NCBI GenBank assembly: GCA_943736015.1
Contig: OX031062.1
Coordinates: forward strand, 2,524,501 to 2,588,500
Reading direction: 5' to 3'
DNA length: 64,000 nt
Source: Tridacna crocea
Lineage: Eukaryota > Mollusca > Bivalvia > Cardiida > Cardiidae
Made by a program: the position numbers and the translations under genes. The notes beneath the pieces are model-generated. The model searched no databases. It saw only the letters and a list, made by a program, of their open reading frames with translations, and had not been told where the DNA came from. Of the stretch, positions 41,547 through 53,222 are shown piece by piece (positions within the stretch are counted from its first letter, which is position 1; each line of letters opens with the position of its first letter).

Positions 41547-41745
41547 TCCTTTCCCAAACTATCCTTGTTTTTTATGATTTAGAGAAAAAGGCTTCTGAAA
41601 ACATTGTGGGAAAAGGAGACGATGCTGGTGACTCTTTTTGCACAATGTTTCCTCTAAAGTCAAGTTTCAATTTAGTCATGTTTAGTTTGTCGTATGCAAC
41701 TATTTCGATTTGGAACCGTCTAAAACTTTGCCGTTTGGTAAAGAG
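41547..41745 (+). mobile_element. A-element, right arm deleted
   Basis: TTAA 41543-41546 and 41746-41749. Left arm GGGAAAAGGAGACGATGCTGG is present, the right one nearly gone. A further 3' half follows to 41812. Confidence 0.8.
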
Positions 41746-42122
41746 TTAATTTGTCGTCTGCATATGCTTTCTGTCTGGACAATTCGAACATTTTGTCGTT
41801 TGGTAAACGTCCTATATCCGTTTTTGACGGAGTATTGCTCAAATAAATTGGGCACAAGCAAAACTGATACATTAAAGGGATTGATGGGATTCTTGCATTT
41901 CATCGGCGAATAAATACGAACGGATTCGGCTAACACTCCTGTAATCCGAAACTGATGAGCCGATTCACGCTGGTTCCCTGTATCGATTACGGATTGACCG
42001 AACCTTTGCCGAATCCGCACGAATTGGGCGATGAAAGGCGATGTTGTACGAATACCATTACAAGGTGCCCTATCCTTAAAAAAGCATAGATAACTACAAT
42101 GAATGAAAAGAGCATGAAAAAA

Positions 42123-42375
42123 TCAGAGAGCGTTTGGGTTATATACCAGTCGATATGAACGAACAAAACATGCCATGAGCACTAATGTGGTAATGTAGAA
42201 GCAAGTAGATCCCCCTTTATTAAAGGACGCCGATGATGAAGACGATAACGATGTAAAACTGGAACAGTTTAGTGGGTTTACGCTGCTCATGAATTGACCA
42301 ATCAGAATTCCCATTTTCTTGTCACATTGGTTCTCCACGTATTTTCCCGTACATACTTCGATTCCTTTATAGTAT
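42123..42375 (-). CDS. Candidate terminal exon, unknown Cys-containing protein
   Basis: Acceptor TTTTTCAG before 42375 and TGA at 42125-42123. Reads YYKGIEVCTGKYVENQC, a Ser-rich stretch (FTSLSSSSSASF), then a hydrophobic segment (CFYITTLVLMACFV) near the C-terminus. Family not recognised; possibly a membrane-tethered extracellular protein (inference). May belong with 46051-46280. Confidence 0.45.
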
Positions 42376-42785
42376 CTGAAAAATAATGCAAAAACACTAT
42401 GAAATTTTTAAAAACAGCTCTGATAAAAGGCCAAGATCGCCATTCATTCTTTATTGTTGACAATTTTATTAAAATATCAATCTTTTACGCTCGGGTGTTT
42501 TACGGACATCTTGAACCATGCTTAAAATACTCAATCTGATCCTGGATTCATACTGACCTATTTTTTTGGCTAATAAAATGGTATTGATTTGCATTATCTC
42601 CACTGGCCTGAAACATCTATTTCATAATACGAATCCCTAATGAGCCTAATTAAAACTTTCGTCTGCAAAGGTCGTAAAACTGACCAAGTCTGAATGCTTT
42701 TTCGTCTATAAAAGATAAAACGAATGCATCAGATGCAGTTATACAGAACGTTGATATGAAAATGTCGTATGTCAATATCGGTATC

Positions 42786-42866
42786 GTCGGTTTACTTGGA
42801 AAACCTCGTAACTACAGCTTGTAACTAGCTGTATTTACGAGGTTTTTGAAGTTAACCGACGATATT
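42786..42866. repeat. G palindrome
   Basis: CGTCGGTTTACTTGGAAAACC and its inverse around AACTACAGCTTGTAACTAGC; second copy at 51248. Confidence 0.85.
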
Positions 42867-42981
42867 CTTTTTCGGCTAATCAGCGACCACATACATGTGA
42901 CGTATTCAATTAAAGTAGTTCCTGCGCAATCCTAATTACGTTCTTGGCATAGCAGGAATCCAAGTATACATTTTTACCTCC

Positions 42982-43257
42982 CATATGGGCTGCTACACGT
43001 GGAAAGGGGCATTCGGACATTTGCGTAAAGGGTTTCGTCTCGGTTCAGCCGGTGCAGTCCGAGCTGGCTAATCCAAAAAGATATTTTCCGTTTTAATGTA
43101 CTTTTTTCTGTTTTTCACAAGTTTACTGAAGGACAAAATCAATTATAGCCGTAAAGTGCCGTCTCGGGTTAGCCTGCGCGGATTGCGCAGGCTGAGCCGA
43201 GCCAACACTTTATGCAAATGTCTCAATGCTCCTTTTCCCTTGTTACCGGCCATATGG
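42982..43257. mobile_element. C-element, diverged
   Basis: CATATGGGCTGCTACACG to TTGTTACCGGCCATATG; the hairpin GGTTAGCCTGCGCGGATTG is GC-rich and intact. Confidence 0.82.
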
Positions 43258-43271
43258 TGTCACACCACTGT

Positions 43272-43282
43272 TTCTCTAGGGT

Positions 43283-43315
<33 letters not shown>

Positions 43316-43342
43316 TAGGGTTTGGGGTTAGGGTTTGGGTTG
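43272..43342 (+). repeat. Interstitial telomere-like tract
   Basis: Mixed TTAGGG and TTTAGGG units with a few TTTGGGG variants, about ten units. Confidence 0.85.
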
Positions 43343-43697
43343 CATTAGAAAAAGAGGGAAGAGTACAATCTTTGACCATCTGCTGTACTTGTATGGCGGC
43401 AAGCTCAGAGCTGTTTGTTTGTTTCTATCAATTACATGTAGAGAGACATATTCAAAATTTTAGAGAAAGGAAAAAAACAAGAGAAAATAGGCACCACACT
43501 CAATTACCCTAAAATATCTCGGCGAAAAAAAAAGATGCCTGTCTTTCTCCAAGACTATGTTCCCTCGTTTTCACAGGCACAAAATAGTTCCAGAAGAAAA
43601 ACACAACCTTGTTGACAGTTTCCACAGGTATAAACAAATCAATAACAGAAATATATTTTAAATTAGTTATGTCACTTTCTCTGATAAAACACTGCAG

Positions 43698-43879
43698 CAA
43701 AAGTGCTTGATGTTAAAATTTCAAAAGGGACTACTTTTTACACCTACAGTCGGGAAGCAGTTGGCAGTGGCGTTCTCTCAAAGGCAGTTTTCTGTGGTGC
43801 AACACCTCATGAAGTCGCCTTTGCTAAAAGGAAATTGATTGGCAAAACTGTAACCGTTCCGCCATTTTCGACAAAGTGA
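43698..43879 (+). CDS. Candidate terminal exon, unrecognised
   Basis: After CACTGCAG, 59 codons run to TGA at 43877-43879 (KVLDVKISKGTTFYTY, then GVLSKAVFCGATPHEVAFAK). AATAAA lies at 44000-44005. The reading frame has no ATG, as expected for a last exon. No family recognised and no upstream exon found. Confidence 0.35.
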
Positions 43880-44343
43880 CATACGAATACATAAAAAGAA
43901 TTATTGGACTTAGACCCAGGCTCTCTCTTGGTCAGCATGAACTTGTAAATCGTCAGTATTGTTTTGTTTGTGTTTTGTTTGTATATTGTATTACTGTTGA
44001 ATAAAATATTTTTAAAGAATCAAATGCAGTCGACGTCGCTAAAGGGACCGGAAGGGTGTTAAACGTTACCTGCACATGTTGTAAGCTACTGATTGCACTG
44101 TTGGTGGTTGTGGTATCTGACTTTGTTTTTGTTGAAATATGAGATCGTTCTGCCGTAAACAGCTCTGAATCCGGGGTCGCTGTCTTACTATACAGTCACT
44201 GTATTTGGCATGTTCTAAAATACAAATCAAAATGAAATATAAAAAAATACGAGGATAAGTAAAAAATAAAAAGAAATAAAATCACTTAAAAATGAATCAT
44301 TTGCTATCTATGAATTGTTGCTAATCAGCAAATCGACAAACAG

Positions 44344-44373
44344 AACAAACAACAACAACAACAACAACAACAA
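44344..44373. repeat. (CAA)n simple repeat
   Basis: Nine or so CAA units. Confidence 0.9.
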
Positions 44374-44729
44374 AATATGAGAACGATCTTTTCGACAAAA
44401 AAAATATATATAGGAATATACATAAATAAGGGCAAATAAATGATAAACAGATTTGCTCCTTTGCCAGGGAGGCATTACTCTGGAATCTTTCACCACGCTA
44501 TCCTGTATTTCAACGACCCTGAGAAAGCGCATCAATAAATGTGAGATAACACTCGTAATTGGTAACTCCTCTATTCTTAGCACCGTTTCCAACCCTTCAA
44601 AGACAAATTTCATAACCTGGGTAACATGTAAGCGCCAGGCCGATAGAGTTATATCTCTGAGAGCACTCTTCTGGATACTTGGCAAGAAAATGAACAAGTT
44701 TCAAGAAATATAGAGGATATTTGTTTTTT

Positions 44730-45075
44730 TCTTCGGTTGAAGATTGAAATTTATTTCATCGGGTGAACATCATCGGTTATATTTTCATGAGTGGCGCAGC
44801 CTTTATGAGAGGAACTTTATCAAAATCCAGTGAAACTTTTTTCAGTTATTCCCCGTGGCGTACCCCCCTCCTCCGCATAGCAACGCATTACAATATTACG
44901 TCAAGTGCGAGAAATGTAAGGTAAATGACATCCATCTAATTGTGATCACGCTCATTTTACCTAGGTAACTAGAATATAAGAAATCTGTATTTTCACTTGT
45001 CGTAACTATGAAATGTTTCACCGACATTTCTCGATAACCTACCGGAAAGCATAAAATAACGAGATATTATTCGTA
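44730..45075 (+). repeat. H repeat
   Basis: TTTATTTCATCGGGTGAACA, CCCCGTGGCGTACCCCCC, then TTTCTCGATAACCTACCGG end region. Confidence 0.72.
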
Positions 45076-45300
45076 CAGATACGGTGAACGTAATGTGGAC
45101 AAAATAATAACCAACCAGTAACGAGAGAGAGAAAAGCTTGACTATATGTATCAAATACTGTATCGCAATGCAATGGATCTCCTGAAGTACTGATAGCTGC
45201 ATTTGATTCTTTTGGTTTATGTTACCGCTGACTTTTGTTTACACGTGGTACCAGTAACAGGTCTAAACGCGTCTTTTACTTGAAGAGTTCAACTAATTAA

Positions 45301-45525
45301 CCCTTTACCCCACAAGGCATTTCTATGGTATCTCTAATTGACCCTAAATAACAGCAAGGATGAAGCCATTTCTTATGTGTGTGTATATGACACCTTTTGA
45401 TAGCATATAAAACATTGTGGCAAAAGGTGAAATTGCTCGTCACGAGCAATTTCACCTTTTGCCACAATGTTCTTCAAACGATCCTACAAGCAATGCGTAG
45501 AAATGAGTATCTATGGAGTAAAGGG
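45301..45525. mobile_element. A-element, strongly diverged but fully paired hairpin
   Basis: TTAA 45297-45300 and 45526-45529. Stem ATTGTGGCAAAAGGTGAAAT pairs perfectly with its inverse around TGCTCGTCACGAGCA. Confidence 0.92.
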
Positions 45526-45529
45526 TTAA

Positions 45530-46050
45530 TGCAAATAAGGAGTACGAGTATATGAATGCTTATATGACACTATTTCTTATATCGACAACGCTGAGAGAGA
45601 AAGTGTAGGGGCCTATTAAAAATGTGAGAAATGGAGAAAATTGCATTTAGTATAATGTTACCATCGATTTTTGTTAACACTAGGTCCCAGTAACAGGTCT
45701 ATTAAAGCCGCCTTAAACTTGAAGAGTTTTACTAATTATGCAAATAAGCAGTAAGAGTATATTATGGATATCATATGGGTAACATAATTACCTCCCTTTA
45801 CTCTTTAACCCCCCCCCCACACACACACACACATAAAATGAACCCTACTAAAATTAAAAGTACACATGTATTCGCAGATTACAAAATAGTTCTATATGAC
45901 GTTCTCATAAAAGTTGTTAAAACTCGGGATGGTAAGGTAGAAATTTAAATGAAAGGAGAAAGACTAGGCAAAGCTTCGGGGTGGAAGCCATAACATACAA
46001 GTATAAAATTTTCTCGTGTGGAAATGTTCAAACGATCATGTGGATTATAC
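45530..46050. other. No gene recognised
   Basis: Contains an (AC)n run near 45819-45833 and a decayed A-like 3' end (45850-45950). Confidence 0.45.
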
Positions 46051-46280
46051 CTGGTAGACTGGCACAAAGTGTTTTAACGGAGTGGGATAAAATTCCGGGT
46101 AAGTTATTCCTCATCAGTAAGTGTAGGCCGCCTTGGTCTGTTGAACATTCGTCTTTGACACGGTAGAAATCTTCTAGGCAGTCTATTGAAGATTTGAAAA
46201 ATCCGTCCCTGAAATATATACCGTGAGGAATGAGAGAGTCGGCCCTGTCTTGGAGATCGCCAGTATTACGCAAGCTACCA
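46051..46280 (-). CDS. Candidate internal exon, unknown Cys-containing protein
   Basis: Acceptor CTTACAG before 46280 and GTATAA after 46051. Open frame reads GSLRNTGDLQDRADSLIPHG then SIDCLEDFYRVKDECSTDQG; codon use looks coding. Its end phase does not join 42375 directly, so another exon would be needed between. Confidence 0.42.
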
Positions 46281-46299
46281 CTGTAAGAGATAGAGGATA

Positions 46300-46830
46300 T
46301 CTGTTTATTTCGGTGAAAGATGGAAATTTATTTCATCCAGTGAACATCATTGGTAATATTTTCACGAGTGTCTGCGCCACTCGTGAAAGTATTACCGATG
46401 ATGTCCATGAGATTAAATCAATTTCCATCTGTCACTGAAATAAAGAAATAATCTATTTATAACATACTTCTAGTCTCCTCTTGGGAAACTTACATCAAAA
46501 TCCAGTGCAGTTGTTTTCAGTAATTCCCCGTGGCGTACCCCCCTCCCCCCTTTCGCATAACAACGCATTACAATATTACGTAAAACGTGAGAAATGTGTG
46601 ATAAATTACGTCATATTTCTATCTGTTAGAATGGCACGCGCTGTTTACATATGGTAACGAGTAAGCGGGTACTTCTGCTTGTAACCACCTTTAATTGAAG
46701 AATTAGAAAATAAATTCAGTATTTTTCACCGGTCGTAACCATGAAATATGGCAAAATATTCCACTGTTATTTCTCGATAAATTACCAAAAAGCATGAAAA
46801 ATACTATTTTATTACACCGCTTTCCTACTT
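46300..46830 (+). repeat. H repeat with an added foldback
   Basis: GATGGAAATTTATTTCATC (46319-46337) is mirrored by AAATCAATTTCCATC ending at 46430; then CCCCGTGGCGTACCCC and TTTCTCGATAAATTACC. Confidence 0.72.
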
Positions 46831-46997
46831 TTCAGTGTAAATTACCCTGACAAAACACTGTATTTGGAGACCAAGAGGACAAATAAGAAAACTAGTCACT
46901 TACAACAGGTGGTCTATAGATGAACGTTAAACAAAGCAAGTGTCGGAAAAGATAAAAAAAAAATTATGGTCTCTTAAACCAGTGGGTCCCTGAACAC

Positions 46998-47226
46998 AGT
47001 GATTTATTTATTAAATGGTGTTTTACGCCGCTTTCAACATTATTTCAGTCATACCACAGCGTCAGCTAGGTATTCATATATTACCTGGGTTTTACCAGAA
47101 CTAGGCTGGGGCTGTGAAATGTCCTTGCACAAGGACACTCCCATAGATCCAGTGGATCAAGTAAGGCTCGAACCCGGGGTTTTTAGATCACGGGTCCTGC
47201 ACCTGACCACTGAGCCACGCAGGACG
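46998..47226 (-). mobile_element. SINE-2, full length
   Basis: Minus strand: GCGTGGCTCAGTGGTCAGG (A box), CCCGGGTTCGAGCC (B box), body, and the core seen on plus as TGGTGTTTTACGCCGC at 47016. Confidence 0.82.
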
Positions 47227-47367
47227 CTTCCCCTTCGTATCACGTGATTCTGTACAATAGATTTGACCGTATTTTGTAGTCGATGCCGTAACATGCTACA
47301 TGTACAAACACATGAAAGAATAAAAAAACAGCTGTACAACTAAAGAACAATATTGAATCCGCATTAT

Positions 47368-47589
47368 CTCTATCACACAAACCAGAATTTTAACGACTCT
47401 GAGATAGAAAGCTTTAGAAAACATTGTAGCAAAAGGAGAAAATGCTGGTTACCAGCATTTTCTCCTTTTCCTACACTGTTTTACATCTATCTAAGGACAA
47501 TAAATGTTACCTAAACAAAATCATTTGAATTGACATATGTAAATTCCTTTAATAAAAACGAGTGTATAATTTTGCAAGGTTGTAAAGAG
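47368..47589 (+). mobile_element. A-element
   Basis: Right TTAA 47590-47593, followed directly by CCCTTTTCC, the start of another copy. Loop GGTTACC in an otherwise forward element. Confidence 0.78.
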
Positions 47590-47704
47590 TTAACCCTTTT
47601 CCAGATTACATAATTCTTAGCAATTTTGTTATTAGAATATTGGTTAGCATGCGTTTTAGTAGATGCCGTTATGATGGTAAAATTTTTCGAAGAATTGTAT
47701 TGTT

Positions 47705-47885
47705 TTGAATTGTATGGTATAAAGGCCATATTCAATATTATTTCAAATATATCGCAGCGACCAGTGCATATATCAAAGCTTTCATTGAGTTTCTGTTACC
47801 AGTAGATGGAACAATATTCTTCCTAATCCACCGGCTGCTTTCCTACATAACCGTCGTCGAAACAATGATCGGCAGTGAGAAAATT
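47705..47885 (-). mobile_element. SINE-2 core
   Basis: GGCCATATTCAATATTATTTC, GCAGCGACCAGTGC, AATCCACCGGCTGC. Confidence 0.6.
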
Positions 47886-47887
47886 TT

Positions 47888-48020
47888 TCGAGGAAAGAAA
47901 ATAGAAAACATTGTGGGAATAAGGAGAAAATGCTGGTTACCAGCATTTTCTCCTTTTTCCACAATGTTTTCAAAGGCATTGTAGTCGTAAAAGCATGAAA
48001 TTATTTGAGAAAGGGTTGAT
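47888..48020 (-). mobile_element. A-element, 5' part missing
   Basis: Hairpin 47905-47970, ending GAGAAAGGG; joined to SINE-2. Confidence 0.72.
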
Positions 48021-48344
48021 TTCCAATGCCGGTTTGATGAACACAGCAGTGGAAAATGAAACGTTGGCTTTGAGATGAAAATAATCAAAACACGTCAAGA
48101 GATCAGATTTACAACGTGCACATTTTCCTTGTTTTTTTCATCTTCAGTCTACTGAAGCCAAATTAATCAATGAAAAAACAGGGATTGCTATTCAAGAATT
48201 CAATTTAGCATTTTTAGATTAATATCTAAATAAGAAAAACAATTTCTTAGATATTTAACCAACAAACTTTGCAGTATTTTCTTGACAGCCTTAACCAATC
48301 AGAAATTATTCTGAAACAAAATAAATAATTGAATAAATAATCAT

Positions 48345-48545
48345 GCTTAGATTCGTATTTACCAATTATTCCAAAAAGCATTCTTAGATTAATTCTAGAT
48401 TTACAAAGTAACAATATTTCTGATTGGCCATACCATAAAAAGATTTGTTTCTGTTCAGCCAATTAGATATTGCGTCACTTGGAAAAAAAACAACCCCGAA
48501 ATAAATGATCATTTAGACAGAGAATTCGTATTCACCAAACATTTT
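48345..48545. mobile_element. E foldback, old copy
   Basis: ATTCGTATTTACCAATTATTCC and AATTCGTATTCACCAAAC; interior TTTCTGATTGGCC. Confidence 0.55.
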
Positions 48546-48831
48546 AGTCGCACTTTTGGGTAGGAGACCACAATAAGCAGTAATTAAAAGAATCTTACCA
48601 CCTGGACACATGATTCCTTTAAAAATCTAGTTAGGTTAAACCAAGGAATTACTCATTTTTCATGCAATGATTTCAAATGTTGTTCTTCGGTAGAAGTGTA
48701 AAGTATCTTGTGTAAGTGTATAAGGTTATTAATGGGTATATAACGTGGGTGTCTTATTGCAATTAATCACCGGTGTGCATCATCTGCAGTTGTCGTAAAT
48801 CATAACAAAAGACGCTTACAAATCTAACTCT

Positions 48832-49054
48832 ATACGACACTATCCCGTGTTTTAACAAACCCGAGAAAGAAGGCATGAAATTTGAAAACATTGTGGGAAA
48901 GGGAGAAAATGCTGGTAACCAGCATTTTCTCCTTTTTCCACAATGTTTTCCACCACTCTATGAACAAAAATAATCTTTTGAGCTACATTTATTTTTTTCG
49001 TCTGCAATCGCTTTCAATTTGGGTTGGTCTGACATTTTGTGGTTTAGTAAAGAA
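48832..49054 (+). mobile_element. A-element
   Basis: Right TTAA 49055-49058; hairpin 48887-48951. Confidence 0.8.
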
Positions 49055-49082
49055 TTAATAGATATGCAATGATAAGACGTAG

Positions 49083-49312
49083 AAAAAAGAACTCATTAAA
49101 TTCCTTCTTAAAACAATTAAGTCTTTCAACGAGGCAAAGAAGGAAGGTTTATGAAACATTACTGGAAAATGGGCAATTTATGGCAACCGGCGTTTTCCCC
49201 TTTTGTTCTATGCCATTAGAAGGACAAATAATATTGACCATATTTAGCCTTTCGTCTTCAAATGCTTTCCATATGGACAAGTTCTAAAGTTCTGACGTCT
49301 GGTAAAGAGTTT
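49083..49312 (+). mobile_element. A-element, very decayed
   Basis: CATTACTGGAAAATGGGC, TCGTCTTCAAATGCTTTCC, CTGGTAAAGAG. Confidence 0.5.
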
Positions 49313-49400
49313 AGTTATGTCCTGACAATCAAGAAAGATCGATCCAATGAACATCTGTGAAATTTGGCACGCATCGTAAGGCTGATGATCTCGAAATTAA

Positions 49401-49619
49401 CTCTTTACCAAACAATCCCTGGTTTTTACGACTCTGAGATAGAAGCCTTTTGAAAACATTGTGAGAAAAGGAGAAAATGCTCTTAACCAGCACTTTCTTC
49501 TTTTCCCACAATGTTTTCTACCCTGCTAGAAACAAATTTCAATTTTTGAGTTACATGTATTTTGTCGTCTGCTAGTGCTTTCAATTTGGACCAGTCTAAA
49601 ATTTTGTCGTTTGGGAAAG
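49401..49619 (+). mobile_element. A-element
   Basis: TTAA 49397-49400; right site TAAA. Loop altered (GCTCTTAACCAGC). Confidence 0.85.
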
Positions 49620-50024
49620 GGTAAAGTCGGTGGTGACGACATCGAAATGAGTCAATCTTATACGAGTACGTGTAATGAGTATTGTCTCGAGTTCTTGGTC
49701 ATTCTACCGATGAAGTATTCGAGTATAGCATTTATCGTCTGTGACGTCATCAGTGCACTGATAGCTATACAATACCTATAAAATTTGGCAGTAGGACATT
49801 CGCTCTCACAACTCGGCCGATTTCGTACCTATATCTAACCTCATCTAATAATTGTCTAATAAAAGTAGTCTAATAATAAGGTTATTGGTCAAGCATTAAA
49901 TCCCTAGTACATCTCAAAAATAGGTAAATTTCGCCATTTATAACTCGAAAAGATATCGGATAGCCCATCACTACACATATAAGTTCGGAGAAAACTCGAA
50001 CGTGTCAGTTTCTGCTTTGGTTAC

Positions 50025-50159
50025 CATGATATCCGTGCTCGAAAATACATGGAGAAGCCTGTCGCTTTCAAGGACGCCAATGATCGAAAAACCGTCGTAA
50101 TCGTTCATGTATATTTGATCTAGGTCTTCGAGAACGTCACCATGGTGATAAAAATGCAT
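50025..50159 (-). CDS. Candidate exon, unrecognised
   Basis: Between ACGAG and GTAACC the frame reads HFYHHGDVLEDLDQIYMNDY then GFSIIGVLESDRLLHVF. It continues open to TAG at 49971 if not spliced. No family recognised. Confidence 0.3.
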
Positions 50160-50217
50160 CTCGTTAATGCTATGACGTAGTACACAGGACTATTGTTTAA
50201 TATTCCAATGTTATCGG

Positions 50218-50257
50218 TTATGGTAACCAGCATTTTCTCCTTTTCCCACATACTCTT

Positions 50258-50293
<36 letters not shown>

Positions 50294-50375
50294 ATTCTAG
50301 AGCAACATTTACTTTGACGTCTGCAAATGCTTTGAGTTTGGGCCAGTCTAAATTTTTTTTTCGTTTGGTAAAGAG
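50218..50375 (+). mobile_element. A-element 3' half with a poly-A run
   Basis: Begins in the loop (GGTAACCAGC); A run at 50261-50290; TTAA 50376-50379. Confidence 0.72.
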
Positions 50376-50491
50376 TTAAGGATGTATTTTTCATAGAAAA
50401 GAATCATAATGTGGTTCTTACAAAACTAATCAACGACGGGATGAATACTTCATTTTTTCAAAACGAATGTACCTTGAAACTTATAGAGAGA

Positions 50492-50600
50492 AGCCCGCCC
50501 GGGTGGCTCAGTGGTGAGCGTGTCGGACTCATGACCTGGTGGTTGTGAGCTCGATACCCGGTTGTGGCGAACTTTCTTTCCGGCGTATTTTCGCTAGTCC
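50492..50600 (+). mobile_element. SINE-1, 3' truncated
   Basis: GCCCGCCCGGGTGGCTCAGTGG to GGCGTATTTTCGC; body and tail missing. Confidence 0.82.
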
Positions 50601-50629
50601 ATTTTCAAAAGATTTACGAACTAAAAAAT

Positions 50630-50790
50630 AGAGATGACTGCAAAAATGAAATATATTTTGGGCAGTATATAAAACATTGTGGAAAAGGAAAAAAATGCTG
50701 TTTACCAGCATTTTCTCCTTTTCCCACAATGTTTTTAAAAACGTCCCTTTTCAGGGTTGTTGAAAATTAGAATATATAAGGCAAAAGGTA
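50630..50790 (-). mobile_element. A-element, ends decayed
   Basis: Hairpin 50671-50735 with one-base gap in the left arm. Confidence 0.65.
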
Positions 50791-51029
50791 TAGGGATGAA
50801 CAGTGCAATATGGATTACAAGCCATTTTGATTACAGACTGATTGACTTTTCATACGAATGTTTCCCAAAAGGATTGCCATAATCACGTGACGTGATATGA
50901 CCAGAGATATATGCCTTCACGCTGCAATATAAATAAAATGGTTTCTCCTTTTATCTGAAAAGACTTGGATACAGCCATAAAAACGGAAGTTTTGGGTTAA
51001 ATTGTCAGGATAAATATTAGATGGTGAAG

Positions 51030-51085
51030 ATTCAAGATAAGACTGGATAGAACTTGCAGTATGATCTTGATCTACACAGTCCAAA
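51030..51085. repeat. B-type palindrome, decayed
   Basis: ATTCAAGATAAGACTGG and AGTATGATCTTGATCTACAC. Confidence 0.6.
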
Positions 51086-51247
51086 GAAAGACTTCAAGTT
51101 GCCCAATACAGGTTAAAAGTTATACGCAGATTCTAGACACGATTTCCGGATAATGCAGCGCGTGGTCTTGGTTATCGAACTTAATACGAATGACATTATG
51201 TAAACCATAATGTAATTATTTCATCCATTCGGTCATTATTTGTCTTA

Positions 51248-51331
51248 GTATATCGTCGATTTACTTCAAAAACCTCGTAACTACAGCTTGAAAAAAGCTG
51301 TAGTTTACGAGGTTTCTGAAGTAAACCTACC
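51248..51331. repeat. G palindrome, second copy
   Basis: TTTACTTCAAAAACCTCG arm; loop CTTGAAAAAAGC differs from 42786 but pairs. Confidence 0.82.
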
Positions 51332-51828
51332 CTATTGTACTTCTTTTTTTTTCTCTGACAATTACTGCCTAACTTTCATTGGCAAAGCCAGAGTTTGATC
51401 AAGTATATTTCTAACTAGTGGTTTTAAATAGGGGGTCAAAATCTGCACACTGACTAATCGCATTTTCCTATTTTATTATGTGGTCAACGGAACTAAATGA
51501 TTCCCTCAGGAAATGGCAAAACATCTCGGTTTCTTTATCAATTATCAAACGGTACGACATATAGAAATCAAGTATTCCTCGGTACATGGATGGAGTCCAT
51601 TGGTCAACTCTTGCACCGTACACCACAGATAAAGTGTATAGGCCTAATAATTAGCTGATGATGTTATAGTAACCGACAATGACTCCAGAGAAACTGTAGG
51701 GAAAAGACTAATTTCTGCACTAGACTATGCAAAAAATTGCACTTATCCGAGTCGAAAGCTTTGGCAGTCAACAAATCAAATAAAGCTTAATTTAATAGAT
51801 TTGTCTTTAAAAAGCCTTACGTAAACCT
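51332..51828. other. No gene or repeat recognised
   Basis: AT-rich; no strong ORF. Confidence 0.45.
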
Positions 51829-51913
51829 CTTGGGGAAAAGGAGAAAACGCTTACAAACAGCATCTTCTCTTTTCTCCATTTTTTTCGTTAGCACTTTTCC
51901 TCTGGGTCATTAA

Positions 51914-52134
51914 CCCTTTCCCAAACAATCCCTGGTTTTTACAGGTCTGGAATAGTAGCCTTTTGAAAACATTGTGGGAAAAGGAGAAAATGCTGGTAAC
52001 CAGCATTTTCTCCTTTTACCACAATGTTTTCTACCCTATCATAGACAGAAATCATCTTTTCAGCAAGAGTTGAATTGTCGTCTGCAAATGCTTTCAATTT
52101 GGTCTAGTCCAAAAGTTTGTCGTTGGGGAAAGGG
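51914..52134 (+). mobile_element. A-element, complete
   Basis: TTAA 51910-51913 and 52135-52138. Contains AGGTCTGGAATAGTAGCC, the sequence mirrored at 28315. A decayed A core lies just upstream (51830-51890). Confidence 0.92.
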
Positions 52135-52138
52135 TTAA

Positions 52139-52611
52139 AGCACGGGATTTTCCGATGAAAGTATAAAATTTACTGAACAGTCTAAATGCAAATATCGCAA
52201 AGGACAAACATCCTTGAATGACTTTGTCACAGCAACACAGACAGTGTGACTTTGAATTTACAATTCAACATTAAATCGAAAGATTAAAATGGTGCCGTTT
52301 TGAATCCCTAAGACTTTCAAACTAAACGAAATGGGAAAGTTCAGTCATGTTTAAATGGTTTGTCAAGACTGTATATCAGAAATTTAGATTTCGTTTCAAT
52401 TTTTTCCTTAACTCCAGACCTATACCAGGCACAGAAAGATTTGCTATCCATTCGACATTTTCTAAAGTGTAGACACTTTCTTTTATATTTTCTTTTATAT
52501 TCAAGGTCCGCTTTTTGATAGTTTATCGAGAAAGAATGGTGGATTATGGTTTGATATTTCATGTATACGACCAGTGAAAAATACCGATTTCATATTTTGA
52601 ACATCTTTAAT
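52139..52611. other. No gene recognised
   Basis: Contains TTTTCACTGGTCGTA-type H-repeat end sequence on the minus strand near 52565-52590. Confidence 0.4.
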
Positions 52612-52615
52612 TAAC

Positions 52616-52835
52616 TCTTTACCAAACGACAAAATTCTGGGCTTGTCTAAATCGAAAGCATTTGCAGACGACAAAATAAAACTGCCAAAAAATTTGAAAT
52701 TTGTTTTGTGAGGTGTAGAACCCATTGTGGGAAAAGGAGAAAATGCTGGTTACCAGCATTTTCTCCTTTTCCCACAATGTTTTCTATAAGCTTCTTTCTC
52801 AGTGTCGTCAAAAGTAGGGATTGTGTGGTAATAGG
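52616..52835 (-). mobile_element. A-element, complete
   Basis: TTAA 52612-52615 and 52836-52839; hairpin 52722-52783. Confidence 0.9.
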
Positions 52836-53039
52836 TTAAAGGTGGAAACAGTCGTTCCTGCACACAAGTTACATTGGGAAACAATGTGTGCTTCTCAATC
52901 AGAGGGAAATATGACGCAATTTTTTGGCATTACCCTACATTTCTTGCGCTTTACGTATTACCATAAACAGCTGGACTGGATTTTGACGAAAGTCCCCCAA
53001 AAGAGAGGAGTAAGAAGCATGAAATGGATAGAAAATTTG

Positions 53040-53180
53040 CTTTTTCTTTTTCGAAAAATCAAATTTTATTTCATCAAGCGAACTACATCGGTAATATTTC
53101 CAGTTTCCAGTCGTACCTGCACCATTCGTGAAAATATTACCAATGATTTTCTCTCGATGAAATAAATTTCGACTTTTCAC
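53040..53180. repeat. H-type foldback
   Basis: CAAATTTTATTTCATCAAGC and mirrored GATGAAATAAATTTCGAC. Confidence 0.65.
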
Positions 53181-53222
53181 CAGGGTAAAAACCCTCTGTA
53201 CCTTGTCTTAATAAAGATACAC

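Noticed and set aside
43272..43342. Chromosome end
   Set aside because: Only about 70 bp, imperfect, and followed by ordinary sequence on both sides.
44308..44697. 129-residue minus-strand ORF
   Set aside because: It spans a CAA repeat and decayed A-like sequence; hydrophobic leucines come from the reverse-strand simple repeat.
47140..47224. Functional tRNA gene on the minus strand
   Set aside because: A and B boxes are present but the acceptor stem does not pair and a SINE-2 body follows directly.
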